Shown here one piece after another: positions 8,510 through 18,184 of a stretch of 24,086 nt of DNA (position 1 is its first letter; each line of letters starts with the position of its first letter). The notes under the pieces are model-generated. The model made no database searches and was not told the origin of the DNA. It saw nothing but the letters and a program-made list of their open reading frames with translations. The position numbers were made by a program, and so were the translations under genes. The stretch comes from Allomyces macrogynus ATCC 38327 (taxonomy: Eukaryota > Blastocladiomycota > Blastocladiomycetes > Blastocladiales > Blastocladiaceae): assembly GCA_000151295.1 (NCBI GenBank), contig GG745328.1, positions 1,007,378 through 1,031,463 of the forward strand. The letters run 5' to 3'.

Positions 8510-10554
8510 ATGGCGGTGCTCGAGAACGCTTCCGCGCTTGTGATCCGCTTCGTTTTGCAGCACCGTGCGCTGCAACTCATTGCGCTCGCCATATTGCTCC
8601 CGATCCTGACGACGTTACGCGCCATTCTCGCTGTGCGGCAACGGTACTGGCACACGCCCAAGGCGCCGCGCTCGCCCGTCGTTACCGTCGAGAATGCGAC
8701 CAGCTGCGCGTTCCTGCCGCGGTGGCGGCAGCCCAGCGACGCCACCACGACGGCCGCGGGCCCCATTTCGCCCGTGAAATCCCGACCAGCCCGCCGGTCG
8801 CGCGTCACGTCCGTGACCAGCGACGGCAGCAGTATCACGAGCGCGACGGGCCTGCGCCGAACCGCCGCGGGCAGCATGGACTCGCTCCCACTCGCACCAC
8901 CCACGTCGGACCTGCTCGAGCCCGAGACTGCCGCGTGGATTGGCATGCGCCCAAGCATGTCGGCTGACTATACCAGCAGCGATTCGTCGTCGACGTTACC
9001 CGGCCGCGCCGACAAGTACAAGCGCAAGTTACGCGACTTGTGGAACTCGCCTCTGCCGGCCATTATGACGCACCCGCGACATCGGGCACGGCGCGGGTCC
9101 GGGACCGCGTCGAGTTTGGTCTCCCTGTCGTCGGCACACAGCGGGTCGACGGCAACGGCGACGGCGTTGCCGGACGTTGCGCCGCTGGCCATTGTGCGGA
9201 CGCCCGCGTCGGTGTTTGCGTCGCTCGCTGATTTCCAGTATCCGGACCGGTACTTTACGCTGCCGAATGGGTTGCGCGTGCATTACATTGATGTGGATCC
9301 GATCGAGGTGGGCGCGGCACCGGGGGTGCGGCGAACGCGCAACGGGCGCACGATGATTTTGCTCCACGGCGCGCTGGCGTGGTCGTACCACTACCGCAAG
9401 GTTATTCCGATTTTGCTCGACTTGGGGTACCGCGTGATTGCGATTGATTTTCCGGGTTCGTACTTTCTTCCTTGGAGCCGGCACGGCTTTTCCTGGTACT
9501 GACGAGCAGCGCTTCCGTCATTTCTTCCTTCCTGCTCTCTAGGCCACGGGAAGAGGTGCGCGCTTTCCTGTATGCTTCCATGAGCCGTTTCGAACGTTGA
9601 TCTGACGTCTGTTGTCCAATCCAACGTAGCGACAAGCCCATGCAACCGTCGTCCGTCACGCTCGGCCTCTACGTCTCCACCCTCATCGAATTCTTCACCT
9701 CCGTCCTGCACCCGCTGGTCCCACAATCCCCCACCGCACCGGGCACTCCCTCATCCGCCATCCCCATCATCGCCTCGCCCGTCTTCGTCGTCGCACAAGG
9801 CATGTCCGCCGCCGTCGCCTCCCTCGCCATCAAAGACTCCCCCGCCGTATCCATGGGCACCGCCGGGCTCACGATCCTCTCGGGGTACGCGCCACCGCAC
9901 CGCGACGCGATCCCGGCCCTCGACCAGTTACCCGCCCTTCTCGCTGCCACGACCGCGTCCATTTGCCGCGTTGCCGTCGCGCTGCACCGCGGATTCGCGA
10001 CCTGGGTCCCACGCCCGTCGCGCGTCGCTGCCGCATCGTGTACTCGCTCCAGCAGCGCGGTCGCGGGGTACGATACGCCATATACGGGCGGATCGGCGTT
10101 CCCAGTCGCCCCACTTGCGTCCCCACTGCACTTCCCCGTGCCCCTGATCGGCGAAGTCCCCGTCGAGCGCGTCGCGGCCGTGTTTGCCCCAGGTACACCC
10201 ACGAGTGAAGGACTCGACCCGGTGCCACTGACGACTGGAGAACGGTGGGCCGCGCGACTCGTGCGGGTCGCGCACGTGCTGGACCGCGAGACAGCGTTGG
10301 AAATGGATGCGGCGAAATTGGCCCTGCGCGAGTGGGCGAGTACCGGGACGAAAGTGGCCGTCATGTGGGGTCGGAACGATCGGTTATGGCCTGTGGCGTT
10401 GGGCGAGTGGTGGGCGGATCTGTGCGATACACCGCTGAGCGTGTTTGAGGGTGCGGGGCATTATTTGGCGGAAGACGAGCCGGTAAGGCTCGCGCATGCG
10501 TTGGATGAGGTGGTAGTTGCGCGGGTCGCGGAGAGGACAAGGTTTACTGGGTGA
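8510..10554 (+). CDS. Membrane-anchored alpha/beta-hydrolase-fold protein (possible pseudoenzyme)
   Basis: Exons 8510-9455, 9543-9555 (13 nt) and 9630-10554 join in frame to 627 residues. Introns are 87 and 74 nt. The start at 8510 is chosen because it has a good context (CAACATGG) and gives a hydrophobic N-terminal anchor at about residues 10-40 (LIALAILLPILTTL). Residues about 45-240 are a Ser/Thr/Arg-rich disordered linker. The fold follows: FTLPNGLRVHYID, the HG oxyanion-hole motif at 286-287 (ILLHGALAWSYHYR), strand and turn VIAIDFPGHGKSDKP at 308-323, a catalytic-acid candidate Asp570 in MWGRNDRLWP and the catalytic His597 in GAGHYL. The pattern is nearest to the haloalkane-dehalogenase/epoxide-hydrolase-like branch. 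At the nucleophile elbow, where G-x-Ser/Asp-x-G is expected, the sequence is VVAQGMSAA (Gln376-Gly377), so the nucleophile seems to be Gly. Function is therefore unknown. The segment at about residues 425-495 is an extended, Ser/Ala/Pro-rich cap region. Confidence 0.82.
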
Positions 10555-10977
10555 TGGATCGGAATGAAGCTCATGGTTTTGAAATCGTCAATTGGCGTGT
10601 TCCCATGCTCCCGCGTTTGGAGGCCACGGTACTGGGTGAAGGTGCTCCGAACCGTGAATGCCGACGAAAATAGCGTTGTTAATCAAAGATTGATGCCAAT
10701 TATTGCGGTACAGCAGGTTCGCAAAACGAAATGCCGAGGACGGGCTGCCAGGGGTGGATAGTGTGAGGAGGTGAAGAAGTCCAGGCGGACGCGCAAGTGG
10801 TGGAGAATAGAGGAGCAAAACAAGAGAAGAGATGTTCGAAAGCAGATCCGAGTCACGCTCGGGGAGGGCTGAGAGGAGCGGGTGGTCGGAGAGAGAAGAG
10901 ATCGAAAAGGGGCAAAATGAAAAGCAGATCCGACAAGTCGCGCACGCCTATCCAGTCCACTCAATTCAGTCCAGTCG
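10555..10977. other. Convergent 3' flanks, no gene seen
   Basis: This is the gap between the stop of the hydrolase gene (plus) and the stop of the lysozyme-like gene (minus). It should contain both terminator/polyadenylation regions. It is purine-rich on the plus strand around 10760-10930 (GAGAGAAGAG-type runs). No coding signal is convincing. Confidence 0.5.
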
Positions 10978-12513
10978 TCACTTGTGCACGATGAGCGCTT
11001 CGCCCTGGACCACGGTACACTGCGTCCCGGGCGGCACCGCAAACGGCACCCATTTGCCCCAGACACACTGCTGGATCACGGTCCCACGCTCGGCACACTC
11101 CATGTCGCCAAGAATTGCGTCCGTACAAGCGAGTCCAACCGCGGGCGCCGTGGTCGGCAAGAGCGTTGGCGTCGTTGTCGTCGTATCGTATCTCGACGTG
11201 TCGGGCGACGTCGGCGTCTCCACTGACGAAATCGTCGCGTCCGGTCGCGACGCGGACGCCGTGACCGTGCGCGTCACGGTTGCCGTGGCGCCAGCGCCAG
11301 CGACCGTTCGCGTGACCGTGGCCGTGATCGTGCGCGTGGTCGCGGGCGCCGCGGTCGGCTGAATGGTGCGCGTCACGGTGGACGTCACGGTGGACGTCGC
11401 GCCGGGGCCCGACGGGACGCGAATCGTCGTGGGGACGGGCACGCTCGATGTGACCGTCACGGTGCGTGCGGCACCCGGGACCGTGACCGTGGTCGTGACG
11501 GCTGCAGGGCACGTTGCCGAAGGGACGCCCTGCGTGAAGATGGGCGGATCAGACGAGGGTGGTTTGGGAGTGCCCGTCGACGACCCAGGCTGCAGCGTCG
11601 CACCGCCCGACGCGCGCAACGCCTGGAATGCCGTGTTGACGAGCTCGAACCGCTGGTTTGCGCCCGGGTCGGTACCACCGCCGCTATATCAGAACAGAAG
11701 TGGGGAGTGAGCCGTGTCACGCGTCTCTTCGCACCCCGGGATCGAGCCTACGTACAAGATGCACGAGTTGATGTTGTTGTTGATGTTGCGGTTGTTGCCG
11801 ACGTTGAGCGGCTGGCTCGTATCGAACTGGTCGGCCCACGTCTTCATTCCGGCGCACCGCGACCCGAAAATGATGGCGGCACCTTGGTCAAACCACCACG
11901 CGGCCGCACGGTACATGACGTTCGGGTCGAGCATGACGCGGCGGTTCGCTTCCTCGGACTGCGTGTAGACGAGCCCGAGGCCCGAGAAAATGTAGGGCCA
12001 GTTGGCCGGGATCGCGTGGATTGCGCCGGCGCCACCGTCAGCCGGCTACACGTTGCAACGAGGAATAACATTAGTCAACAGCGTACTTCACTTATGCGCC
12101 GACCATATGGAAAACGCCGTGCGTACCTGCTGGAAAATGGTCAAGCGCGCCGTCTCGTGCGAGATGGTGGCCGCAAAGACGGCGAACCATGCGTTCGTGC
12201 ACATGCCAAACTCGGCCGCCGCTGCACCGATCAACGGGTACTGCGCAGCGTTGGTCGACGCGTAGATGGACGTGTAGACCGAGGTCGCGACCGCGCACGT
12301 CGTAATAGTTCCCGCGGCAGAGCCAGAGCCCGAGTCCGGTTCGACAACGGGCATGGCTAGCAGTCGCGGAAATGCCGCGAGAGCAAGAACTAGTACGGCG
12401 AGAACCGCGGTCGAGAGGAACGAGGTTGCCTGAGAGGTCGGCGCCCGGCGCCGGCGCGGCGCGACACCGAAAGTAGTCACATCTTTCGTGGTGAGAGGAG
12501 GCGGAGGAGCCAT
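10978..12513 (-). CDS. Lysozyme-like (GH19-like) surface protein with Thr-rich stalk and CBM19-like tail
   Basis: Exons 12513-12127, 12045-11735 and 11683-10978 join in frame to 467 residues. Introns are 81 nt (GTACGC donor, GACTAAT branch) and 51 nt. The N-terminus has a basic stretch (PRRRRAP) and then a hydrophobic segment at about residues 31-53, either a type II anchor or a long signal peptide. Residues about 80-260 resemble the lysozyme-like fold: FAATISHETA with candidate acid Glu120, NWPYIFSGLGLVYT, YRAAAWWFDQGAA, and NNNINSCILYVG. This parallels the order of FAxxSHET, NYG, ALWFW and INGG motifs of GH19 chitinases, but it is divergent and the assignment is inference. A Thr/Val-rich stalk (TVT and TVTRT repeats, about residues 275-400) is likely O-glycosylated. 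The last 50 residues hold four cysteines (419, 429, 439, 455) with QCVWGKWV and PPGTQC, the pattern of fungal chitin-binding modules. A role in chitin or wall binding or remodelling is likely. The gene is divergent from the prenylcysteine oxidase. Confidence 0.72.
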
Positions 12514-13191
12514 GTTTCGAGCTTGGTTGGGTGAGATGGTATTGATGAGGATCGTGCTGGCAGTAGTCGTGAAGAGAAGCGAGGAGAGATCGAATGAACG
12601 GTGGTGAGAAACGGTCGGTGGCAGCTGGTGGTCGGTCGAGGAAACTTCGAGAGCAGGAGCTCGAGGGAGAAGGAGCGAAAGGACCGAGGTGAGGAATTTG
12701 ATGGCCGAGCCCGGTGCCGTGAGAGATCGCGTGCACGGGGGGCAGCCGCTTGGCGCGCACGGCCACCGACCGACTGCGCGCTGGGGGGCACTGGGGGGCG
12801 CTGGGGGGCCTTGTTGCGGCAGGCCAGCGCGCGTCGCCCGCCGCCAAGCTCGGCGACAAAGGCAGAGCAGCGAACACGACGCGTCTCGCACTCCACTGGC
12901 TGCGCGCGCAGCAAAAAGCCGGGAGACGCGCTCAAGTGCCTCCAATCATAGCGTGCCTTCCGCGTTTCTCACCTGACCGACCCCACCGCACGCGGTGCGA
13001 CGCGTTGCTCCTCTTCGTTTTCCACCGTCGACGTTTCTGTTGTCCTGTTTGCGGCCGACCACCGACCACCACCGGCGGGCGCTGGCCATGACCGCTCTCT
13101 TCAACCATCGCGCAAGAACAAGTCGTCAGCACCTCCGCGAGTTCAGCATTGCAAGGACCAGCATCCCGCAAGCCATCGTACAACCGCCACC
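12514..13191. promoter_or_regulatory. Divergent promoter region of the lysozyme-like and PCYOX genes
   Basis: The 678 bp separate the start codons of two oppositely transcribed genes and should carry both promoters. The region is GC-rich. A minus-strand frame opens upstream of the lysozyme-like Met at 12513 and stays open to about 12945, but its translation is Ser/Arg/Pro-rich and I read it as 5' leader. The G-run cluster at 12737-12808 is the only distinctive element. Confidence 0.55.
12737..12808 (+). repeat. Four G6 runs, including a 10-bp triplicate (G-quadruplex candidate)
   Basis: G6 runs lie at 12737-12742, 12783-12788, 12793-12798 and 12803-12808. The last three belong to a CTGGGGGGCN decamer repeated three times (12781-12810). 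Three runs separated by 4 nt plus a fourth 40 nt away could form a two- or three-tier quadruplex with a long loop. Position within a divergent promoter is the only hint of function. Confidence 0.6.
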
Positions 13192-15015
13192 ATGCCCACA
13201 GCTCGTCCTGCCGTTCGCGGCCCCTGGCCGCTCTTGGCTATACTCGTTGTGACAGCTGTCTTCCACGTCTATTCCATCAACGCGCAGCTGCCGAACCCGC
13301 ACGCCGTCGTCAAGAACTGGGACGGTACGCGGTCCGCTCGTTTAGCGATCCATTGCGCCGCTGTTCTCCACAAAACTGATCACGTCGTGCACGCCGGTAG
13401 TGGATCCCGCGCAATGGAGAATCACGGCAGCCCCAGACGCGCCCACCGCATCCAAGTCCCGTCTGCCTAAGCGCGTTGCCATCATCGGCGCGGGCCCCGG
13501 TGGATCGGCTTTCGCCTACCAGTACTCCCACCTCACCGGCTTACCCGCCGACGCGCAGATTGACCTGTTCGAGGCCAAGAACCGCATTGGTGGTCGTGTC
13601 GCGAGTGAAGAGCTCATCGTCCCCGTTCTCGGCGACCGCACCAACGTGTCGCTCGGCACGCACGACTGGGGCGCGTCAATCTTTGTCAAGGAAAACCGCA
13701 ATCTCGTGCAGTGGGCCGCCAAATTCAACCTGTCGTCGTCTGAGCAGGGCAGCTCCGAGGCCGACATGGGCGAATTGCTCGTCTGGGATGGGACCACCAT
13801 TTCTTTTGCGTTCGATCCGAGCTCGGTTGGTGGCAAGGCGCGCGCGGCATGGCGGTACACAACGTCGCCCATGGCCACGAGTCGCGAGGCGAATGCTGCG
13901 GCCGCGGCGCTCGGCAAGATTTACGACGACGATCATCCAGCCTACAGGTCGATTGGCGATTTGGCGCGGCAGCTAGCGCTCTCGCCGTACCTCAACGTGA
14001 CCGCCGAGTCGTACTTGAGCACCGGGTCGCGGTGGTACTTTGTCAACGACGCGTTCCGCAGGGAAATGGTCGACGGCGTCACGCGCGCCAATTACGGCCA
14101 CAGTATCGACGAGGTGCATGCACTCGCGGCGCTTGTCGGGTTTGTCGATGGGCCCGTCTACAGCATCGACTGTCAGTACAGCTTCCTCAGGATTGACGCC
14201 AACTGGATCTATCGCTCACCCGACGTGAATTCTGCATTATAGCTGGCAACCAACGTATCTTTGAAGCGCTCGTGAAAAACTCCAAGGCCAACGTGCACCT
14301 TGGCACGCGCATCACACACGTCGACTACGACGAGACGACGTCCACCTACTCGCTGGCCACGTCGACGGGCGCGCACAAGACCGGGTACGACGCCGTCGTG
14401 CTTGCGCTCCCGCTCGACGTTTACCCGTTGTTGCAACTCCCCGAGGGCGTGCACATTGCCGCGCAACCGCGCGAATACCACCATATCCACGTCACGATGG
14501 TCGTTGGCACGCTGAACCCGGACCGCGGGTTCACGCCCACGACGGCCAACGTCTTCACGCTGCGCACAACGCCGCACATTGCCAGTATCGGCCGCCTGCA
14601 CGATCTCTCGTCCGTGGCCCCCGGGCTCGGCCTGTTCAAGGTGTTTTCGACGGCGCCGCTCGATGACCCGACGCCGTCGTCGCAGGTGATTACCAACCTC
14701 GGCTACTTGTTCAACCGCGTCGACCACATCTGGCGCCGCCAGTGGTACGCGTACCCGGTCATGGTCCCGACGGCACCCGACGCCAAGGACGAGGACGTTT
14801 ACCCGGAGATCGTCTTGCACGACGCGGCGCCGGGGACCAAGGCGGCAGGCGGGCTGTTTTACTTGAATGGCATGGAGCGGTTGCTCAGTACCATGGAAAC
14901 GCAGACAATTGCAGCGACCAACCTCGTGCGGCTCTTGAAGCAGCGCGCCGCCAATGCGGCTGCGGCAGTCGCAGGTGGGCCTGCGTCGGTGAAGAAGGCG
15001 GCCGAGGCCGCTTAA
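13192..15015 (+). CDS. PCYOX1: Prenylcysteine oxidase/lyase (FAD-dependent)
   Basis: The family oxidatively cleaves farnesyl- or geranylgeranyl-cysteine left from degraded prenylated proteins, giving cysteine, a prenyl aldehyde and hydrogen peroxide; in animals it is lysosomal. Exons 13192-13324, 13401-14171 and 14243-15015 join in frame to 558 residues, close to the usual 500. Introns are 76 and 71 nt, both phase 1. An N-terminal hydrophobic segment (LLAILVVTAVFHVYS, residues 14-28) acts as signal peptide or anchor. The Rossmann FAD-binding motif GAGPGGSA is at residues 74-81, with the acidic end of strand 2 in DLFEAKNRIGGRV. The prenylcysteine-lyase domain follows, with the family signature VDGVTRANYGHS and, after the second intron, SGNQRIFEALVKNSKANV. 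Both splices fall inside conserved motifs and restore them exactly, which supports the model. The start is the first Met and gives the signal sequence. The last 25 residues are Ala-rich and unconserved. Confidence 0.9.
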
Positions 15016-15442
15016 GTGGGGCGGGCGCTAGGTTCCTTGTGCTTGCTTCGTGTCTGTTTCTCAACATGTGTTTCTACCTCCTTTTCTGTCCATTTTGCGG
15101 GGATTTGCCCAGAGATTGCCAGGGTGTCGCCACGCACAAACGCTTGGCACGGACGCGCAGTAAGTGAGTGGGGAGTTGACAGCAATGCACCTCGGCTGCA
15201 ATCTCAAATCACTTCTCTCCTTTTGACGTCCGCAGGCACGGCCGTTTGTGCTTTGCTGGCGCCGCACGCGGGTCGCCAGGGGTGTCTCTGCTGCCCGGGT
15301 CCGTTAGTTGCTGCCACGGTCGCGCACCAGAGTGTGCAACTCCGCCTGGCCATCGGCAACACGGAAACGCGGCTTGTCTGCGTGCGTGGTCTCATATGAG
15401 TGAGCTGGAAGCCACCAGTTGCGCCAGGCCAAAACTCGCTCA

Positions 15443-15943
15443 TCACCGGAGGTCTCGCGCTGTCGCTGTTGAAGAGACTGCGCCATGGGCAATGACCTTT
15501 CCATCACCGCCGCGTACGATCCAGCCGCGCAATAGGGTGGAGAAGGTGACGGCGTTCCCGCTTTCCACACCCTGCGCGTCACGGGCCTGCCTTGCAATGT
15601 CCTGGTCTGTCCTGGTCAGAAAGTGTACCCTACCATCCACTGACGCAAACGTGCTCTTTTTGCCGAGACGAGGCAGGCCTGCGCATCGGATCATGCGGAT
15701 GGCGCCGCTACTGGCCCGGAGTCGCTCGGTTTGGTGTACATTTTCAAGGCCGACACTCTCCTCCATGTGACAGGTCCGATGTCGCTTGCCAAGCACGCAG
15801 TCTCTCGCCCAACACGGCGCGATCGCCTCATTCCTGATCGCTGTCGCTTTCGTGAATGAAGTTGAGATTGCTGGCATGGTGGTGTTTGACAGCAGCAGCA
15901 GACAGAGATTATCGTCGTCCAAGATGCGGACGCGCTCTTTCAC
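15443..15943 (-). CDS. Doubtful 166-residue open reading frame
   Basis: This minus-strand frame translates to a sequence with a balanced residue mixture, notably LTRTDQDIARQARDAQGVE and TLLRGWIVRGGDGKVIA, unlike the Arg/Pro-rich shadows elsewhere. It shows no domain I recognise, no membrane segment and no partner exon. A plus-strand frame (15246-15770) overlaps it and looks worse. It could be a lone exon, a decayed gene, or chance. I list it only because the surrounding 1.6 kb has no better candidate. Confidence 0.15.
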   Translation of the reverse strand: MKERVRILDDDNLCLLLLSNTTMPAISTSFTKATAIRNEAIAPCWARDCVLGKRHRTCHMEESVGLENVHQTERLRASSGAIRMIRCAGLPRLGKKSTFASVDGRVHFLTRTDQDIARQARDAQGVESGNAVTFSTLLRGWIVRGGDGKVIAHGAVSSTATARDLR

Positions 15944-16143
15944 GCTAGCGCCGTCGCGCCCAGTGTGGTTATGTTCTTCTCCACCGGACGCGCGCTGCTC
16001 AAGTTGCAGTCGTGTCCTTTCACGCCAGAGCCATCATGAACAACAAAAGCGCATTTCTTCTCCACTTGACACTCACTTTCCAAGTCACGGACGTGTACTC
16101 ATCCCAGCGTCAACGTGTTCTTTGCCGTACGGTTCTTCTCCAC
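15938..16143. repeat. Degenerate tandem repeat of about 80 bp
   Basis: The words TTTCACGC and TTCTTCTCCAC recur in the same order: TTTCACG at 15938 and 16018, TTCTTCTCCAC at 15974, 16055 and 16133. This gives a period of about 78-81 bp over roughly two and a half copies. Sequence between the shared words is heavily diverged, so this is an old duplication. Confidence 0.45.
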
Positions 16144-16688
16144 CCGACGTATACACGCGCCTACCGGCCAGGGCACCAATTTCCTGCACGCCACCATTCG
16201 TGCCCACTGCAGTGGTAATCCATTCCGATACGCTCGCTTGGCGAGGCCGCTAACTTGCTCGGTAAAGTGCGCTCGTCCTGGCGCCCTACTCTCTGCCAGG
16301 CGTGTCGGGAGTTTTGCTCCGCATAGCCATGAGCAGTGTGCAGGGCACAACTGGAGTGAGCCTCAGCAACCCCTCATGTGACAAACGGTGCCATACTCGC
16401 ACCGTGTAAATCCGCGCCGCCGTTCCCGCGCCGTTATTGTGGATTCCGTTCAAATTGTCCCTCAGATGGATATCATGAGGTGATATCCGTCCGAGGCCAG
16501 ACTTTTTTGAGATTTCGGATTCTTGAACAACCTGCACGTGCCACTGACTCAGTGATCCGACATGCAAACCATGTCTGCTGTCAACTGCCGTTGACTGCCG
16601 TTGACCCAGTCGTGACGACGTGAACTGGCAGCACGGCTGCAAGTGCACCTTCACGGCCAATATTCATCACATCTTCTCCATCAGCGCC

Positions 16689-17358
16689 ATGGTCGTCGCC
16701 TTGCCAACCACGACTCCCTCTTGCCACCACTGCCACACAGCTCCCCAATTCAATGAAAACCTTGTTCTTGGCCTGACCAACGTTGTGGAAGCCAAACACA
16801 CCAGCCCAGACACCAAGTACTGTGCCATCTACAATTTGATTGTCAGTGAGTACCCGATTAAGGAGGTTGCTTGGTATAATCATGTTTCGACACACACACT
16901 GCAACACTGGTGCACGTTGCACGTGACACACAGCTATGTGACCATGCGCGCCTCACTCAAGACCTTCCACAAGTTCAGCCCAGCACAAGTACTTTAAAAA
17001 ACACACGGCCAGCTACCACGACGAGGTGCAGACCCAGTTCCGCGCCAAGTGGAACGTGAACATGTCCATCACGTCCATGTTTCGTCTTGTTTCTGTTGGG
17101 CTCATGTGAAAAGTGCTCTGCTTGCTGCCCTGGTTGCTGTTGCGTTTTTAATGTGCCCCTGACACCCTGACCTGCACGCACTGATAGGAGTTGGAGAGGC
17201 GCGCGATGGAGATCAAGTATGATGAGTTTGAGCAGTTCATGACTGATTTGAACGATTTGAATTGGTGCCCGTCGTCATTAGAAACCTTTAGCAAAATCCT
17301 GAGATCTCGAGGTTTAGACATCCCCTGCTTGGATTCAATTTTCCGCGAAGAAACATGA
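16689..17358 (+). CDS. Possible three-exon orphan gene (134 residues)
   Basis: Three coding-like pieces join exactly in frame: exon 1 16689-16845, intron 16846-16978 (perfect GTGAGT donor, TTCAG acceptor), exon 2 16979-17055, intron 17056-17187 (GTGAAC donor, CTGATAG acceptor), exon 3 17188-17358 with TGA. Both introns are about 133 nt, nearly twice the length usual here. The start ATG at 16689 has a good context (GCGCCATGG). The protein begins with CHHCH, then carries LVLGLTNVVEAKHTSPDTKY, KYFKKHTASYHDEVQTQF, a charged helix-like segment (ELERRAMEIKYDEFEQFM) and ends SRGLDIPCLDSIFREET. I recognise no family. The lower GC third positions differ from the confident genes, which could mean a young gene, an acquired one, or a fragment of a mobile element. 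The gene may have more exons on either side. Confidence 0.35.
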
Positions 17359-17627
17359 AAACTCATGGGAGCCCCCACATATTTCACGCAAGGACAGTGA
17401 CCACGATGCAGATTGGTACAGTTGCAACCCATGCACGCCATCCTCGCCATCGCTTGCCGCCAGTGGCCTGACCGCGCTGCCATTGTGCATGCATCACTCA
17501 GCGAAGCGCGCGGACAGACCAGAACAGTAGCTGGTGGCATGCGCATGAGCATGTCGTGCACAGACTGCTGTGCACTTAATCGTGGCAGCCACTGCAGCTT
17601 AAACATGAGGCCACGCTCGGATGGCTG

Positions 17628-17649
17628 GCGCCGGATCCGCATCCGGCGC
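17628..17649. repeat. Perfect inverted repeat, 9-bp stem and 4-nt loop
   Basis: GCGCCGGAT is followed by a CCGC loop and its exact reverse complement. The hairpin could form in RNA or DNA. There is no T-run after it and the setting is eukaryotic, so it is not called a terminator. Confidence 0.7.
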
Positions 17650-17689
17650 GACAGTTTGTTCGGAATCCACAATATTGCTCTTTATCGAC

Positions 17690-18080
17690 TTTACTCTTCA
17701 GGATCTGATAGTTCAGTCAATGTCCATCTGTTGTTTCCCAACAACATTTGGCACCAGTACAAGGTGGACGACGACGTGCAGGACCGGCTCTGAAAAGGGA
17801 GGCGTGCGGATGCTCTTGTCCCTTTGGACATGGTGACTGCAATCGATAATTTTGTCCGTGCCGCCTATTCCAGATGCGGCGTGGACCCGGTCCATTCTGA
17901 AACCCCCTTTGCTGTTGCTGAATTTATCCTTTCGTACTGGTCTCCAAGAGTCATGATTGTGGGCGTGAACTCGTTGCTGGCTACACTTATCGCGTGCCTG
18001 GAGAAAGTTGACAGTTCAGGATCGTCCCGCCGATCCCTCCTGCTCGGATCGGAGCGAACATGTTTCCCGATCCTGTGAGT
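17690..18080 (+). pseudogene. Coding-like stretch broken by an in-frame TGA
   Basis: One frame is open from about 17413 to a TGA at 17791-17793, and the same frame continues without a break to the stop ending at 18078. Translation on both sides of the TGA looks coding: VNVHLLFPNNIWHQYKVDDD before it and IDNFVRAAYSRCGVDPVHSE, then FAVAEFILSYWSPR, after it. The second part faintly recalls the N-terminal helical domain of tyrosine recombinases (aromatic-rich helix, G-x-D-P, then a hydrophobic FIL helix), but I cannot defend that. The TGA could come from CGA by one C-to-T change. I call it a decayed gene or element fragment. Confidence 0.3.
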
Positions 18081-18184
18081 CCTCGGTGATTGTGATCCTG
18101 CCACTTGTTCTCCACCGAGTCTCGCGCCAAGTCGCTCGGAAACCAAATCTCTATTCCTTGTCCGACCATTTCGACCGGCAGGTC

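Larger units (their letters stand above)
15016..16688. other. Gene-poor stretch, no confident gene
   Basis: From the PCYOX stop onward the base composition becomes less GC-rich than in the flanking genes. One minus-strand open frame (15443-15943, listed separately) is the only one whose translation is not obviously chance. Degenerate repeats occur at 15938-16143. I found no tRNA, rRNA or intact transposase. Confidence 0.5.

Noticed and set aside
9669..10364. 231-residue minus-strand open frame
   Set aside because: Antisense to the hydrolase exon that carries the Asp and His motifs.
17791..17793. TGA read as selenocysteine
   Set aside because: No SECIS-like structure or selenoprotein family is recognisable; a decayed gene is simpler.
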